DNA of 64,000 nucleotides from contig JAMPIT010000890.1 in the NCBI GenBank assembly GCA_026261815.1, positions 5,300,001 to 5,364,000 on the forward strand, written 5' to 3'. This document shows positions 38,351 through 52,779 of the stretch, piece by piece. A program made the position numbers and the translations under genes. The notes beneath the pieces are model-generated. The model was not told where the DNA came from and ran no database searches. It saw nothing but the letters and a program-made list of their open reading frames with translations. Each line of letters starts with the position of its first letter. Positions within the stretch are counted from its first letter, which is position 1. The stretch comes from Monarcha castaneiventris obscurior. Lineage: Eukaryota > Chordata > Aves > Passeriformes > Monarchidae.

Positions 38351-40117
38351 GCCATGGGAAGGGGCTGATGCTTCCCAGTGAAATGATAAATGGGGTTTCC
38401 AGAGCCCCATGTGTATGCCCGGACACAGTTGGCCATTGTTGGTGTAATGTGTGGTAAGAAAGCTCAGACAAATTGCTTTGCAGCACTTCTTCATCTGAGC
38501 ATCTACACTCATGTTGAAATGGGTTTTTGCAGTCAAACACAGCCCAAATCTTATCAATTATGAATGGCTGCAACAGATGGTATATATTATTGTTTTTAAG
38601 AATAAGTGATACGTTTCAAACAAGAAACACATGTTGCTCAGCAGCTTTAGCTGCCACTTCTGAGATGGGAACCAAATCCCTGACCTTGTCTTCCCCTCCA
38701 TTTGTTGGATAACATCCTATTTTAATAACCAAAAAATGAAGACCATGAAATATTGCACGATGGAAAACTCTGTGCAAACATCAATTCCGGTGTAAGAGGA
38801 TCCTGCTCTTTCTCAACTTGCTGGGAGCTGCACCTGTCTGGGCAAGGGTGAAATTTGTGTTTGCGGGACAACTATCGATCAGCCTTTCCCAAGGGTCCTT
38901 GGGACAGGAATTTCTGCAAAACTTCTTACTTGAAGTTTGAAGAAGTTTGTGCAGTGTTGCTGCAAGGAAGTGACTGTAACCTGAGATTGAAGTATATAAT
39001 GGTGATGTTGATGAGTGCTTTGTCAGGTACCTGGCTTTGCAGAAAATAGTGTGTATTCCTTCAGTTTTCCTTTCAATCCCCATTTGTTGCACTGCTTTCT
39101 TTTAAAAACTTGAAATGATTGCTGTAAATACAGCAGGCGAAAGGTTTTTGGGGCTAAAAGCCTGGCTCTCGAAGAGCAATCCAGATGAACTGTAGCAGTC
39201 CTTAGAAACTAGACCAAAAGTCTTGGAGATGATATTCCCTTAAGCTTGTGCCTATTTTTGCTGTAGATATAAAATTCTATGTACATGCTTTATCTGGAAA
39301 CAAATAAACTGTGTAAGTATCTGCAGGATTGGTGCCTAATTTGGTGGAGAAAAGTCCATTTAAAAATCTTCATTGCTCTTACAAAATTTGCTACAAAAAT
39401 GTTTGCTGTTTATGATGCAGAATACATCTAGACACATTGCCAGAACAAATGAGCCAAAGGTATTTTGTGATAGTAGCCATTCAAAAATAGAATCACAATA
39501 ATTTGTTTATTTTCTGATTTATAAAATTGCTACAGCATCTTGGCTGAAACTGCGGGTAGAAAGCGTGTATGTTCTTCCTCTGGTGTTTTAAAATTCTCAC
39601 TTAACATTCATAACACAGCAAAATACTCATTTCTGTGTCTTTAAAACCAATCATATTAGTTATTCCCCTGCTGAATTTAGTGCTTATTCAAATGCGCTCT
39701 CTGCTCTCCTTGAAAAGGAATTTTGGCTCAATTTCTTTAGTGCAAAGCCCTTCCTTAGTGCCTTGATAACACAGTGTTATCTTATTCTGTAATACTTCAC
39801 CATACAAAGCAATCTCAAACTCAAGGAAGCATGCCAAGAGACACTGGGCAAAAAGCCCTTATGTAAAGTTTGAACTTCTTTCCCTTAACAGTGCAGCATT
39901 TGCACAACCCTCTCTTCAGGCAAAGAAAATAAATAAATCAAAACAAAGCTCTAAAGTTAACCAAGAAGTTTTTAAAGCAATGCTCTGGATATTTAATTTA
40001 ATGGGAAGAAATCAACTTTATGTCACTTTTTTCAGGGTAAGCTAGAGGAATTCTGGAGTGCTCTTTGCTGACAGTGGGACAAGCTCTTTGTATTGTGCCC
40101 AGATCTGTATGTAAAAA

Positions 40118-40149
40118 GTTTCCAATGTAAAAGGTTTCCAATGTAAAAG
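40118..40149. repeat. Perfect 16-bp tandem duplication
   Basis: GTTTCCAATGTAAAAG occurs twice head-to-tail without mismatch, and a partial GTAAAAA precedes the first copy. It is probably a recent replication-slippage event. Confidence 0.95.
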
Positions 40150-40925
40150 CCTATTTTTTTTTTTTGGAGGTGGAATTTGATGCTTTATGGGTCCTTTGTG
40201 GGAGTGTGGTGACAGTGATGCAAGGCCTAAGGGATGTTTTTTTTGCTCTGGAGCTCAGGATAAGAAAAGGCAGACTTAGGTACTGATGACCACCTTGGCA
40301 AGAGTTGCACCTCCTGCTACCCAAATCATGCTGCTTGAAGATGCACAAGAGATGCACCCTTCTCCTTCTTCACTCCATCTTGTGATCATCCTTCCTGTGA
40401 TCCTTTTGGCCCAGCACAGAGTTACTGCATTTAATGTGACATTGGCTCTCTTTGCCATGCAGTTTGTGGGCTGCATAAATCTGAGCAGGATGACAGTCTC
40501 ATTGGAACTCAGGATGTGTGGGAAGGAGCCCCAGGTACTCAAGGTTTGCAGTCTTTCTCATGATATCACAGTCCATGGAAATTGGGTGTATGGATGCCAT
40601 TAAGTAGTGTCAAGATGAGAGCTGTCTCCAGAGAGATTATTTATCACTTTCCTTTCCCTCTGCCTGAATTCCGGGAGGTTTTATTGAAAATTCACCTCTC
40701 ATCTCCCCTTTTATTCTTTCCACTTCATTTCTCACATTCCTGCTTACTCTATCATAAATATACCTGCACAGCTGTGACTGTGGCTTTACAAGCTTCAGCC
40801 TCTTAAACCCAAATGCTGTTCTTTGCAGGCAGCCTCACCTTTCAGGAGCAGAGGCTCTCCTGGAACATGCAGGAGGATACTGGCTTGTAGAGTGCTGGAT
40901 TTACTATTAATCAGTCAACTTGAAC

Positions 40926-40946
40926 TTTTTTTTTTTTTTTTTTTTT
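40926..40946. repeat. T21 homopolymer
   Basis: Twenty-one consecutive T, followed by further T-rich sequence to about 40974. An antisense retrocopy would begin with poly-T, but the sequence downstream shows no gene-like content. Confidence 0.9.
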
Positions 40947-43900
40947 GTATTTTTTTATTTTATACCTTTTTCTCATCATGCCATTTGAGAGTCCCAAAAT
41001 GTGATCCCTCTCAGGAATGCAGAATTAGCCTAACATAGTGCTCACATGGCTTTTGTGGAGCCAATGGTGTTTGCCTTTGGTCAATCAATAGGGTCAGGAG
41101 GCGGGACTTTGTCTGGTTTGTATCAGTGTTTGCCTGAAGTCAAATAGGTGGCCAATTAAATTTTCCAATATTGAATGAGAAGAGAGTGGTAGTATCAGCC
41201 CTTCCACAAATGCATATTAAATTACATGATGCAAAAGTGGCTGAAGATGATTCACAGCAATAATCTGACCCAGTTATGTGTTTAGTGCATTTAAAAGACA
41301 ACTGGGGGCTTGATTTCATTGCCAGCTGTGTGGTAGTTAATGATCAGTAAGAAAGCACCAAACTGAGAACAACTTCTGTTTCTAAATACAGCCCGGCGTG
41401 CTGAATTTCAGACATTCCCAGAATGAACTGTGTGTGTGTAATGGATCTAAAAATAAGGGAAAATATGCTTTTATTGGAGACCAACAGTATATATTCACTG
41501 CAAAACTGTTCATAGCTAACAAAGAAAAATCATATGCAGAAATGATGGGCTTGCTTCTAAATGCACATAATTGCTCTGACCTACAGCTATATGACTCCTG
41601 ATTAATGCCGGCCATAAATGATTGTCCTAACACAATTCTGAAACCTGTGTAATTAGCAGGAGTAGACAAAATTGTTGCTTCCTCTTCAGACTGACATTTT
41701 TACTGCAACCATTATTTTTAAAAACATCAGGCAAGCTCTTTGCCTGAGTGGTCTGTCCAGTATCATTGTTTTAAAAATTCATTTCCGGCAACAATTTGCA
41801 CATATGATAAACATCAGTTTGAAAATTCAATTTACTGCGTAAAGAATTTGGGGACACAGTTTTTCATAGAACAAAATAAGTCAATTAGAGCCTTCTTTTC
41901 ACAGCCTGTAGGTTTTCTTTCAAGCAAAATAGCAGTGATTGCATTTGGTCTATAAAAGTGTAGGCATTAAAGCTCTAAAGACAATGTGCTACAATAGTGT
42001 TGAATTGAAGGTGCCTAAGAGAAAATGAATGTTACAGGGTTTTTTCCTTTGATTTTAGTTTTTATTATGTGTGTGCCTTGTTAGTTCCATTTAAAGAAAT
42101 GAAAAATGCAAATATCTCTTGCTCTAAAACACACTTTATTTGAAAAAACCATAAATTCTTTCATGCATTAATTAAAATGTAGCAGCAGCCTGATGTCTCT
42201 CTTTACCCAGTGCTGCAGTAGAGACAGTTCTGTGGTGCTATGTGGCAGCTCTAAAAAAGTGTGGCAAACTGGGTGATGCTCTGGACATCAAGCAGAGAAA
42301 CCGCTGGCTTCACTCACTTGGCTTTCGAGTTGAGAAAGAATCCATTATGTGGGCCGGAATTTTGGACCAGTGGATGCTCCCATTGGGCCATTTGGGCAGG
42401 TTTTTGAAGTGGGGATGGAGCAGAAAACAGAATTTCAGCACTGCTGGTAGCCATACTTTTACCTTAAATCCAAACAAAATTTGGTTTAGTTTCTTAGGGC
42501 ATTGCCCAATCAAATTGTTCAGAGACAAAGTTTTCTTAGCAGTCCAATACCTAAAGGCAGAGCTTTTCCAACATCACAGTGTGCCAGACCCCAAACCTAA
42601 TTGACCTGGACTTAAAAATTGATACCAAGGAATTGCTGGAAATACACATACTGTGTGTTGTGTGTTCCTGCAGCATGCAGTTTATCTAAAAGCTCAGGAT
42701 GTTTCGGGGTAGGCACATGGAGGGAGTTCAGTGCTTTTAAAAACCCAGTCATGTTTCTGTAAGGCTTAGTCTGCAAGAGTAGATTAATGCAGCCATGTTT
42801 GATGCTTATCCTGCTAGAGGTGCTTTGCAGTGGACATTGCCTATTGTCTGCACTATTCCTGGCTGCTCAGGCAATGGTGTAATTGCAAAAAGATGAGTGA
42901 GAATAATAGCAATCTTGGCATATAAGGCTTGCAAGGGAACTAACTGACTAAAAAAAAAAATAAAAGAAAAATCTTCAGTTTAGGGTTTAGTTGTAATTGT
43001 TTAGAATTTTTGAACACACTTGCTCTTTATATCCAGGAGACCTAATCCTTGATCCTAATCCTCCCTGCAAAGAAGGGAGCTCATTGATACTGATGAGGAA
43101 TTCTTACAGGGATGTTGTGACTTGCCATGTAGCATTCTAGGGACAGGCAAGCTCTCTGTGATTCTGCAGGTCATGTGGACCAGCTGCATTTAATGTTCCA
43201 CCCTTCACTTGGGAGTGTTGTGGTATAAGGTGTACAGAGGGCAAGACCTGCAGGGTTGTTCATCAGTCTTGTTTTCCTCTTGCTGATGACCTGACTCCCT
43301 TGTGTTGGATTTTGGAAGGAAACACAGTCTTGGCTCTACAGTGTGATGTTGGTGCTCCAGATTGCATCTCTGCTCCCCAGGTATGAGATCTCACTCTACA
43401 TTCCTCCATCTGCTGGATATTAACTTTAGGAAAGCTAATAAATATACTGCACATTCTTCCTGTTTAGATTGATTTGGTCATAATGTATCTCTTTCCTCTT
43501 CTCTTCCCCCACTGTCTTTAAAATGTCCAGTACAGGACTTTGTCTGACATGAACTAATTTTTGTTTTACATCTTTCCCATCTCCAATTCTAATCTTGAAC
43601 CAGTTGAAAACTCTTTGCTCCTTCTTTCTTTGCCCTGAAACTTCAGGACAATACCCTATGATGGTGCTATAGATAATTTTAGTTTTGGCTTATATTTCCT
43701 GAGTGTGTGTGATGCTAGGAGACACTTTTTACTCTTAAAAAAACTTCATTATTTACATGTGTTTACTTAAATTCACGTGTGGAAAAACAAAAGCCTTGTT
43801 TTTAAACAGTTTTCAAGCACTTTGATTTTATTTTTTTATGTATATAAAAATAAGATTTTTCTCTATTTTCCTTTGAAATGTGCACTGAAAACTGCTGAAT

Positions 43901-46900
43901 GGCGATCCTTACATTTTCGGTGTGGATACTGTTCTGTACAAGAGACCTCATGTGTAACGGTGTTGAAAATCTAATCAGGAATGCTTCATGGAGCTGCAAA
44001 ATCATTGCTGGATAAAACATTTTAACAGGGAAGCAAAGGGGTAATTTCCAGAGAAGGTCATGATTGCAAACGCTGTGTTGACTGGGTGTGACCTGGATGA
44101 ATCCTGATGGTCCAGGAGGAAGCCCAGTTGTGCCCCAACCTGATGGCCTCTCTTTTCCATCCCAGTTTTCCTTTTGTGAAACATAGCTGTTACGTGGCTA
44201 AAGGTTGGAAAACAAAGCAGAAATTGCGATTACAGTCAACAAGCTCAGCATTCTCCACACTCAGGTCCCAGGTGTGATGATATTGTGTGTGGCAGTGCCA
44301 TTTTCCACTACTGACTCTGTGAGCAGGAGCTTTCCCTGACCTGCTCTGTAAAGCCTGTGTTGCACACAAAGCCCAGAGTCCCCTTTAGATTTATTAACAA
44401 AGAAAGCAACAAAAACTGGCATGCTGAGCCACTCCTGGGGCTCCTCCCCAAGGACTGCACTGCCGAGAGCTGGAGTCCTCTCTGCACACCGAGTACAAGC
44501 AGGGGAGGCAAGATGTGTTTTGCAGAGCTGCTTAACCCTTTCCATCTCACTGTCTCTTGGGGAAAGGGGGGTGGTGAGGAGGATGGGGAGGCAGTTTGGT
44601 GTTTATTTTGATCTCAGTCCCCACAGCATGCTTACATTACATGACTTTTATATAATCTAATGGGTAGATTCCTGCTGTTATAAGTAGGAAAATTCAGAGT
44701 CAAAGGTCTTGTGATTCTGAAGCCATTGTGTGCATGTCACACGCCTCACCGCATTATGCTACCCTTGCAGTCGTGGTCAGGGAGAGCTGAGAACTTAACA
44801 AAGGGCCTAAATAGCTGTGCCCCGCTGGTGCCTGTCTATCTTGGCATTTATTTTCTCTAAGCACCTAAACATCTCATTTTTCTCTTCCCTGCTGTGAATG
44901 CCACCCCAATGTGGTCTCTCAGTGATCCTGAACTCCAGCTCTTGCTGTTGTGTTTTTCACTTTCTTGTGGTTCTGGTCTGTGTGTTTTTAAAGGTGGCAT
45001 CTTTGAGATCCTTGACCTCGGCTGGCATTGCTAGGAAAGGAAACAGTAAGGCCTTTATTCAGAGCCACTGCAAACTGGTGGTGGATATGAGGCATGTTTC
45101 CTTCCCCAGTATGGTATCCACCAGTCTAGCGGAGCTCTATGGCAGGTGTGTACATGCAAAACTGTTTCTAGCTTTGTTTTACCTTGCAACTTAAGAGTCT
45201 TCTGCTGTACAGACATCAGGAATGGGGAAGAAAGATCATCACTGAGAGCACCAAGTGCCCTGGTGCTCTGTTGTTGGAGACAGGAGGGATAGTGACAGCC
45301 ACGACCATTTGTAGAGGGGCTGTGGCTCCAGCTCCCTGCTGTTTCCCTGTATTCGATGCCCATTGAGCATCATCCCTGTTCCCATCCCCACCTGCCTCAG
45401 ACATCATTGACAATGGTTCACTAGGGGTAACAGTGCTGGTGGAGATGAAGCTGTCACCTCCTTGGCCATCCCTGCTCATGGGATGGGCACCACCAGCAGG
45501 TTCACGCAAAGACAGCTGCCCTGACCACAGGGTGCTGGGGCGAGCTGCTTCTGAGCCTTTGCCATCATCATGGGGGGTTGAATTGTGACCAGAAGGCAAT
45601 GGGCACTTAGGCCATGGTCTGTGCTCTAGACATTCCTCTTGGGACCCGACTTGTGTAAAAAGGAGCAGCTGTGTTGTGCATTAGCTTTAAAAGATGGCTT
45701 TCCAAAGTGCAGCCTATTCTGGGAGTTTAACCTTGTAAAGGCTGAGGCCAGGCACAGCTCTCAAAGGAAGAGAAACAGCTTTTGATGTTGCTTCCTCTGA
45801 GGCAGACAGAGGAGCATTTCTTTATAGGCTTTTCTCCCTCCTGCTGCTTGATGAATTCAGCTGCAGAGTCAGATCCATGGGGAGACTGTCACCAGGAAGG
45901 GCTTGGCCAGTTTGCAAGCCAACACCTGAAAACAGTGCTGTAAAGTAACAAACCTTCTCAGTTCCTTAGAGCAGATCTTCCTGTGACATTCTCCAGCAGA
46001 CTCTGCTGATGGCAGGTGGGCACCCAGACAGGTAGCACAGCTGAGAAGGTACCTCAGAGTTCATTGAAAAGACATTGACACGTTCAAAGCCTGCCTCCTC
46101 TCTCCTGAGCAAATGGGATCCACAGGAGTTCACAACATTGAACCTGTGGGTCTAGAGGAAAAGAAAAATTCTCAATTACACCTGTTGGCTGTCTGTCTGA
46201 ATAGAGGCCACCATTCTGCCAACCATCCTTAGAAAGGCCTGGGCAAGGTGACCTTGCACACAGCGCACTGGAAGGATGCTGACAGCTGCATTTGCAGTGA
46301 CCATCCCTTGAGGAAAGCATCCATGTTCGCTCCTTATGCTTGCAGGTTTTCATACTTGATTTTGCACTATGGTTAAAGCACAGGACGCCAGTTTTGGTGC
46401 CATTTCCCAGCTCTGCCACAGCTTCCTTGGACAAAGCAGGAAATATTTTCCTGCCACTGTTCCCAAATGGAAATATGAATCAATCTTTAATTAACCTTAA
46501 CTATGTTGTTTGTTTAGCTTGAAAGCTATTGGGAGAAGAGTCTTTTTTCACTTAGCAGTGGACTGCTGCCTGTTTCTGCTCTGGCCCTGGGATATTGCTA
46601 TAGGATAAGTACCACCAAAAAGAATTGGACATTTACTCATCTGGTATCTTTGCCATCAGGGCAGTCCCACCCACAGTGGAAATACTATCAGTGGCTTGTT
46701 GATCCACAATTTTGACTAAATTATGAATCCCAGCTTGTGAAAGAGGAGTATTCAGGTAATCAGTTTGGCAACATCCGTGTCACTTAAGTTTAAAATAGGA
46801 TTAAGAGGAACAAAACACAAAGTACATCCATGAAAAAGCCAGTTTTCTTCATGGGAAACGGCAGTGTTTTAGGAATTTTTTACATTAAGTCTGGTGTTTG

Positions 46901-49900
46901 CATTAGATTTTTTAACTTTAGGCAAGTATGAACAAAATGCTTTTTATTTCTCAAGGCCTTTCCTTAATGGAATCAGCATGACAAGTTGAGAATATATATA
47001 GAGTTTTTAAATTAGCAGTTTTTTTCCTGTGAATGTAAGTAATGAAGTGATTGTTTCATGCCTTTATTTAGGAAAACAAGGCCTGTTCCTTTTGACTGTT
47101 CTTTCCCCTCTATATTTGGTTGTGATGCAGTCAGAGATGACCAGAACTGTAAGCAATGAGATAGGTTTTCTGAGACAAAATTACAATTCTGATCCAAAGA
47201 GGCAAGTGGCTTTGGATGGAAATCATGGATAATTTTAAAACACCTATTAGGTGGTGTTTTATGGTGTATTTTTTTTTATTTTTTAACTTATGCTTAGTTT
47301 TGTTACCACCACTCCTGCCTGCCCCACAAAACACAGAGAGAAGAGAAAGAGATTTTTATGTTCTCTTGCTGTTCATACCGTGGATGTTTTCTTCTGGCTT
47401 CACTTGTGCTTCAGGAAGAAGTGAGACGTGTTTAGCAAATGGAGGTTTATTGTGGGACATGCAGATCTCTGAAGAGCTCTGATGTACCAGACTTGTCATC
47501 TTAGTTTTTCACTGAACATATTTCTCCTGTCCTTGTGTTCACGCACAGCTGTGCATATGTCAAACACAGTTTCATTTCGCTTAATTCACTACAAATTGTG
47601 CCATGAGCACCTGGTCCAGTTTTCCTCTGGCTTTGTTGCATGACTTGGAGCAAACTGTGAAAACCCCTTTTTTTTCCCCTTTTGTCATCCTGAAAACAGG
47701 AGTGATAATATTCCTAGAGAGTTTGTGAATTAAGAATTGCTGTAAGCTAATGGACAGTGAATTAAATTCCTGGCCAGCTGTCCCAGGCCGCTGCTCCTTG
47801 CTCTGTCAGAGTTTCAAGGTGTTGGCATTTGTGTTGGCTTCCTTACCTGTAAAATGGAAATATTACTTGCTCGAGTGTGGTTCGGAGGGAGGAGCTGTGT
47901 GACTCCTACTCCTTGCATTGAACAGGGAGTCCAGAAGCCATCAGTCAAGGATGTATTTTTCAAACTGGCAGGTCCACTAAAAGATCTGGGGACCAGCAAA
48001 GCTGGCTGCTTCCAGCTTGCATTTCTTGCTTGTTGGCCATGACAAGACTAATGTAGTAGCCTTGCTTGGAAGGTTCCCCATGGCTTGAAAACACACACAG
48101 CACCAGAGCTGTCCCATCCATCTTTTTTCCTTTCTCTGAGTGTGGCACCAGAAGAGACAGCACCAGCTGCCAAAAGCTCCCAGCACCCCCTCCTTTAGCT
48201 TTCAGAGAAGGGCAGTCTCTCAGACAAATATAATATGTACACTTCCATCCTGTCTTTGTGTCTCGGGTCACACGCACAATCTGCTGTTATCACGAACGTT
48301 GGTGTTGAACCTATATCTTGGGCCACCATTTTAGTGAAACTGCTGTTTGAGTACCTGCTTCTTTAAATCAGAGCCCTTTTTAAAAATGGGTTGGACTTTG
48401 CTAATTTAGACTGAAGTCTGTGGAGCTAAAGATGAGGTCTTCCACCTCAGTCAACCCAGGTAGAGACATCATGGGGACTTCTTATTTTGGTCTATTTTGT
48501 GCATTAGCCCAAAGAGAACATAGTAATGCACTGAAAGTTGTTTAAATTTTTTATAGAAGTATGCATTTGTGAAAGATCCCACGCAAGCTCCTGGCAATGG
48601 GGTAGGCTACCCAGAGCTCCTCACCGAAGGCACTTCTCTTGCCCTCAGGTTGTGAGGGAGATGCAAAACATCCCAGGCTTTCACAAGCCTGCTGAGGCCA
48701 AACAGTTGATTAAACCTTTGTTGGGTTGTGCCTGAGTGTGATCTGAATTTATAACGTGCTGTCCCTGCCAGGAACATGGGTTGTTATCATGCTGGTGTCC
48801 TCCCTCTGGGAAGTGAAAATGGAAAAAGCAGACCAGGCTAGTGATGAACTGTGGTGGCTGATGGTTGAGATGGGTGTCGATAGATGCTCTCTAGGTTGTG
48901 TTTCTGTACTGGTCTTAATGGTGATGCTCCTGAAGCTGTTTCACTTCAAATTTTAGCCTCTTTTCACCAGCCTTTCTTATTGTATGTATATTTGGTCCTA
49001 TTCTTCTCAAAAGCCCTTCCCTCTAACCCCCAAAGTTACTTAGTAATTTGGTGGGAAGCTCTTCTCCCAGGCGATGCTGTAAGCTGTGCTCGTGCTGTTC
49101 ATGAGTTCAGGCCATGGCACAATCCCATCAGATCTGTTAGATGAGGCCTCGGGAATGCAGAAGAGCACAGGATGCAGTGAAAGGAAGGGGCCAAGTCCTC
49201 TGTGTCACCACATAAGCATGGCCCCATTGATGCCCCTCTGGGAACTTCTGGCAATGTGATAATTTGATTTTTGAGGTTTTGCGTCATCTAAATTATCCAA
49301 AAGAGATTGCAAGATAGAAAGGGCATTTTTATCTGAAGCAGGCATAGGCTTGGCATCTGGCTCTGTCCCCTAGATCTCTTAAGGGTCCCTTTTAACACTA
49401 TTTCCTATTTTCAGATTACTGAAATCTGGACTGAAAACTGAACCTCACCCTTAATTCCTTTTCCATTTTGAATCTAGCAAGATAAGTAAGTGTTGTTTTA
49501 CATAAAAACTAAGCCTTACCAAAGTAGACAGATTTATTGAATTATCTCATACCAAAATGAGTGTTTCATTGTCGCTTTTTTTTTTTCATTTAGCAAGATC
49601 TTTTTCCCTTTTTTTTCATATCTGTTGATGCCATGGGGAAATAGCTGCATTGGCTATGAAATAGAGAGGGCACCACACATTGACCGCTCCAATAATGTGC
49701 ACAGTAAATAATGTGCAAGAGCCCCAAGGATCCCAAGTTTTGAATATATAATATATTAGAAGTTAAGCTGTTGCAAAAACACACAAAGAACTTTCCTCAA
49801 CCTTCATAAATTCTTATGCTTTAAATTAAAAATAAAATAGTCTCCTTTTTTTTGTGAAATGATAGGTCTTAGCTGTGCCTAATATTCAGTTCATTGCAAA

Positions 49901-50900
49901 TAGTATGAAATTTCTACATATTCACTGCATATATTTTATTGCTGTAATTTGTGGTTCTCCCAAGCAGAATAATACTTTTACTTCACTGAATATACCTGTG
50001 CAAGTTAAAGGTCTCAGATGTATTCCTTTAAAGTGACCGTTCATTCCAGCTACGTTCCTGCTTTATATCAGCACTTACTCATTAAAAATAAGCATAAAAC
50101 ACAATGTCATCCTTCTTAGTCCCATATTCAAGCAGCGGGGAGCCAAATGCTGAAACCTATAAAGGGCTCTCTATTCACACTTGGGCTCAGAGCACACATT
50201 AGCTGCAAGCTACTCCCTTAATGGGTTTACCTGCATGCTTCCTTGGGTTAATACCCCCCAGAGCCAGCCTGTCCCGGGTCTGTGTGTGCGGCAGCCCTGG
50301 CTGGTGGCAGGCTGGCACTGCAGGGACTCCTGGCATCCCTTCAGCTCCTCGGTCAGCTCCCCAAATACCTGAGGGTTTTCTGTGCTGTTGGGTAGGCAGG
50401 AATTACTGAGTGCTTGGTGTGGCAGGGAGGTGAGGCGAGTGGGAGAGGAGGATGCTGGTGCACAGCACAGAGGAGTGTTGAGGGGGGACACCCTGCATTC
50501 AGCGTTACCTTCTGCTCTGTACCTCTCTAGGAGGAGGCTGTGCCTGTCTGTCTTGCACGGCAGAGGCGTGCACACAATTCCTCCCATCCCCCAGCACATC
50601 TGGAGCGTGAGCTGGGGAAAAGGCATGGGAGCCTTTCACAATTCATCAGCGCATGATCTCCTCTGAAACATCTGCCTCTCAGCTGAGGTTTTGTTGATTC
50701 CGGGTACTGAGGGCTGAAGCAAAAGAGAAGATGAAATGAAGGCTCCCAAGCCGTTTTTCTGCAATACTTGCTTTAGCAGTCTGGAGATGGGATGTGTCAG
50801 AATAATTTCTTTTAGAGTGTTTTAGGAATGTGCCTCCAAGTGCGAGCTGTGCCAGTATCTTTGCATTGCACATGTGAGCGTATGTGCGTGTGACACAGGC

Positions 50901-51029
50901 TTGGGTTAATTATTTAAATCTTAAAATGCTGGAAGTCACTCCTCTGCATATGTGCACATATGTGCACACACACACATACAGCACACTTGCGTTAATTACT
51001 TAAGCCTAAAAATGCTAGAAGGCATGCCT
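50901..51029. repeat. Imperfect duplication, period 86 bp, around a CA/TG alternating tract
   Basis: About 43 bp starting at 50901 (TTGGGTTAATTATTTAAATC...) recurs at 50987 with roughly four in five bases identical. The spacer holds alternating purine-pyrimidine sequence (ATATGTGCACATATGTGCAC, then CACACACACA at about 50944-50976) of the type that can form Z-DNA. A similar TGTGCGTGTG tract precedes the first copy, so the whole unit was probably duplicated. Confidence 0.75.
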
Positions 51030-52458
51030 TGGTTCTCTTTTTCATCTTCTCTTTTTAAATAGCAGATGTTGTTAAAATTTACACCAGATTGTAAAATCTG
51101 TTCCAAAGGACCAGTCTGAAGTCTTAACATTGCCTTCCCCTGCTCTTCACTTGCTCTCCAAAGTGGTTGCAGTAAAATCCCACTTCTCCAGTTACTTTGT
51201 AGGTGTTTCACCAATTCAGAGAGGGGAAAACAAACGTGTCCCTTTGTTTGTCTTTGTGGAAATCCTTTTCTGATTTTGATGGGCATTTCACTACAGCATC
51301 CAACTGGAGACACTTAAGAATAAGTACTATTGACAGAGGCAATTGATACAAAATCCTTCCTGACCGTTCTCTCAATAGCTGAAAAGAAGCGGTGTTTTAC
51401 CTACCAAAGCGTTATTAAAGGAAACTCAGCCATAGCAGCTGCTGTCAGCAATATGCCTTGCAATCAAACGAGAAATATGGTAGATACTCCAAGACATGAG
51501 AGAACTGCCAAGGCTTATTGCAGAGCAAAGAGCTTTTCAATAAATGTTTTCTCTGAAGAGCATCAGATTTCACTCACTTCTCACAGCTCAGACATGCCTT
51601 GGCAATCATGATTAGCCTCATTTGGGCCTGTGGAATCTATTATTTTATAGCTAGTCTCATAGCTGGCAGGATGACAAACAGTTTATTCCTCTTTAGAGAG
51701 AGATCGGACTGAAAGACACGGAGCTTTAATTCAGTGCTCCCCCACCTAAGATATTTTTCCTTTCCCACCTATTGCTTAAGGCAAGACATCTAATGTTTGC
51801 TTCAATGGCTCTGTCAGGCTTTTGACATCCCAGGTTTATCTCTTGCCTGGATGAGGACAAATCTTTAAGAAACTTAAGGATTTCTTTCATTTTAAAGTCA
51901 GGTAAGGAGGCAAGAAATTTATCAAAACAAACATGCAAATAATCATTTTTCTTAGTTAGCTATATTTACCTAGATGCCATGTGATCTTCCTGGGCATTTG
52001 AAATCCCAAAAGGAGGAACAAGTGGGGTGGTTTTCCCGGTCTGTTTACCTGACCCAGTTACAACAGCTGAATGAGCAAAGGGAGTAAGACCTAGACTCAA
52101 ACTTGCTTACAAGAGCTCTCTGGGGTTAGATTTTACCAGACAAGGTTATTTATTTCCCAAACAGCTGTTTTGTTGTGAGTCTTTAACCATTTTGTCAGTT
52201 TGTCTCTCCATACCCTGTCTCTGAGCACTCCTGGGCTGAGCTGGCAGCCCTGGGAATTAGGTGTATGTTCCTGCCCTCAAAAACCACACTCAGCAGCCCT
52301 GGAGGATCAAACCCTGCTACTAGCACCTCTTGGTCCACCTCTATGTGCACAGAAGCCTTTCTTGACAGAGGGGAAGCAGCATCTTGGCACTCAGTTTGCC
52401 CCCAGACCCTTTTCAGAGGGGCACTGTTAAATAAATGTTCTGGGAAAAAGCTCAGCTC

Positions 52459-52475
52459 TTTTTTTTTTTTTTTTT
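52459..52475. repeat. T17 homopolymer
   Basis: Seventeen consecutive T in intron. Simple sequence only. Confidence 0.9.
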
Positions 52476-52763
52476 AATTTTATTTCCCCCTTGTTTAGGC
52501 TTGGAGCTGTAAGTAATGCACAGTAATGCCTCTCTCCCATTTTAAAAAGGAGCTTACAGTCTGGATGAGGTTTAATTCATGTCTCTGTTGGGGAAACTGG
52601 ATCTCCTCATCTCATTTGTTCTTAGCTGCAGGGCTGTGCTGCAAAAGGCTGGTGGGTGCTCAGCATCAGGCCCTTCATTGGCAGCAGGAGCCAGAACAAG
52701 AGCAAGTGCTGCAGAGGGTCAGCCCTGCAGTGCTTACCTCTCTTTTTGGAGCTGTGATATCAC

Positions 52764-52779
52764 TTTTTTTTTTTTTTTT
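52764..52779. repeat. T16 homopolymer
   Basis: Sixteen consecutive T, about 290 bp after a similar run at 52459. Simple sequence only. Confidence 0.9.

Noticed and set aside
40926..40974. Poly-T as the start of an antisense processed pseudogene
   Set aside because: Nothing gene-like follows and no flanking duplication is visible.
42242..42604. 120-codon open frame without a normal ATG start
   Set aside because: Starts at GTG, has no recognisable domain and lies in plain intron; likely chance.
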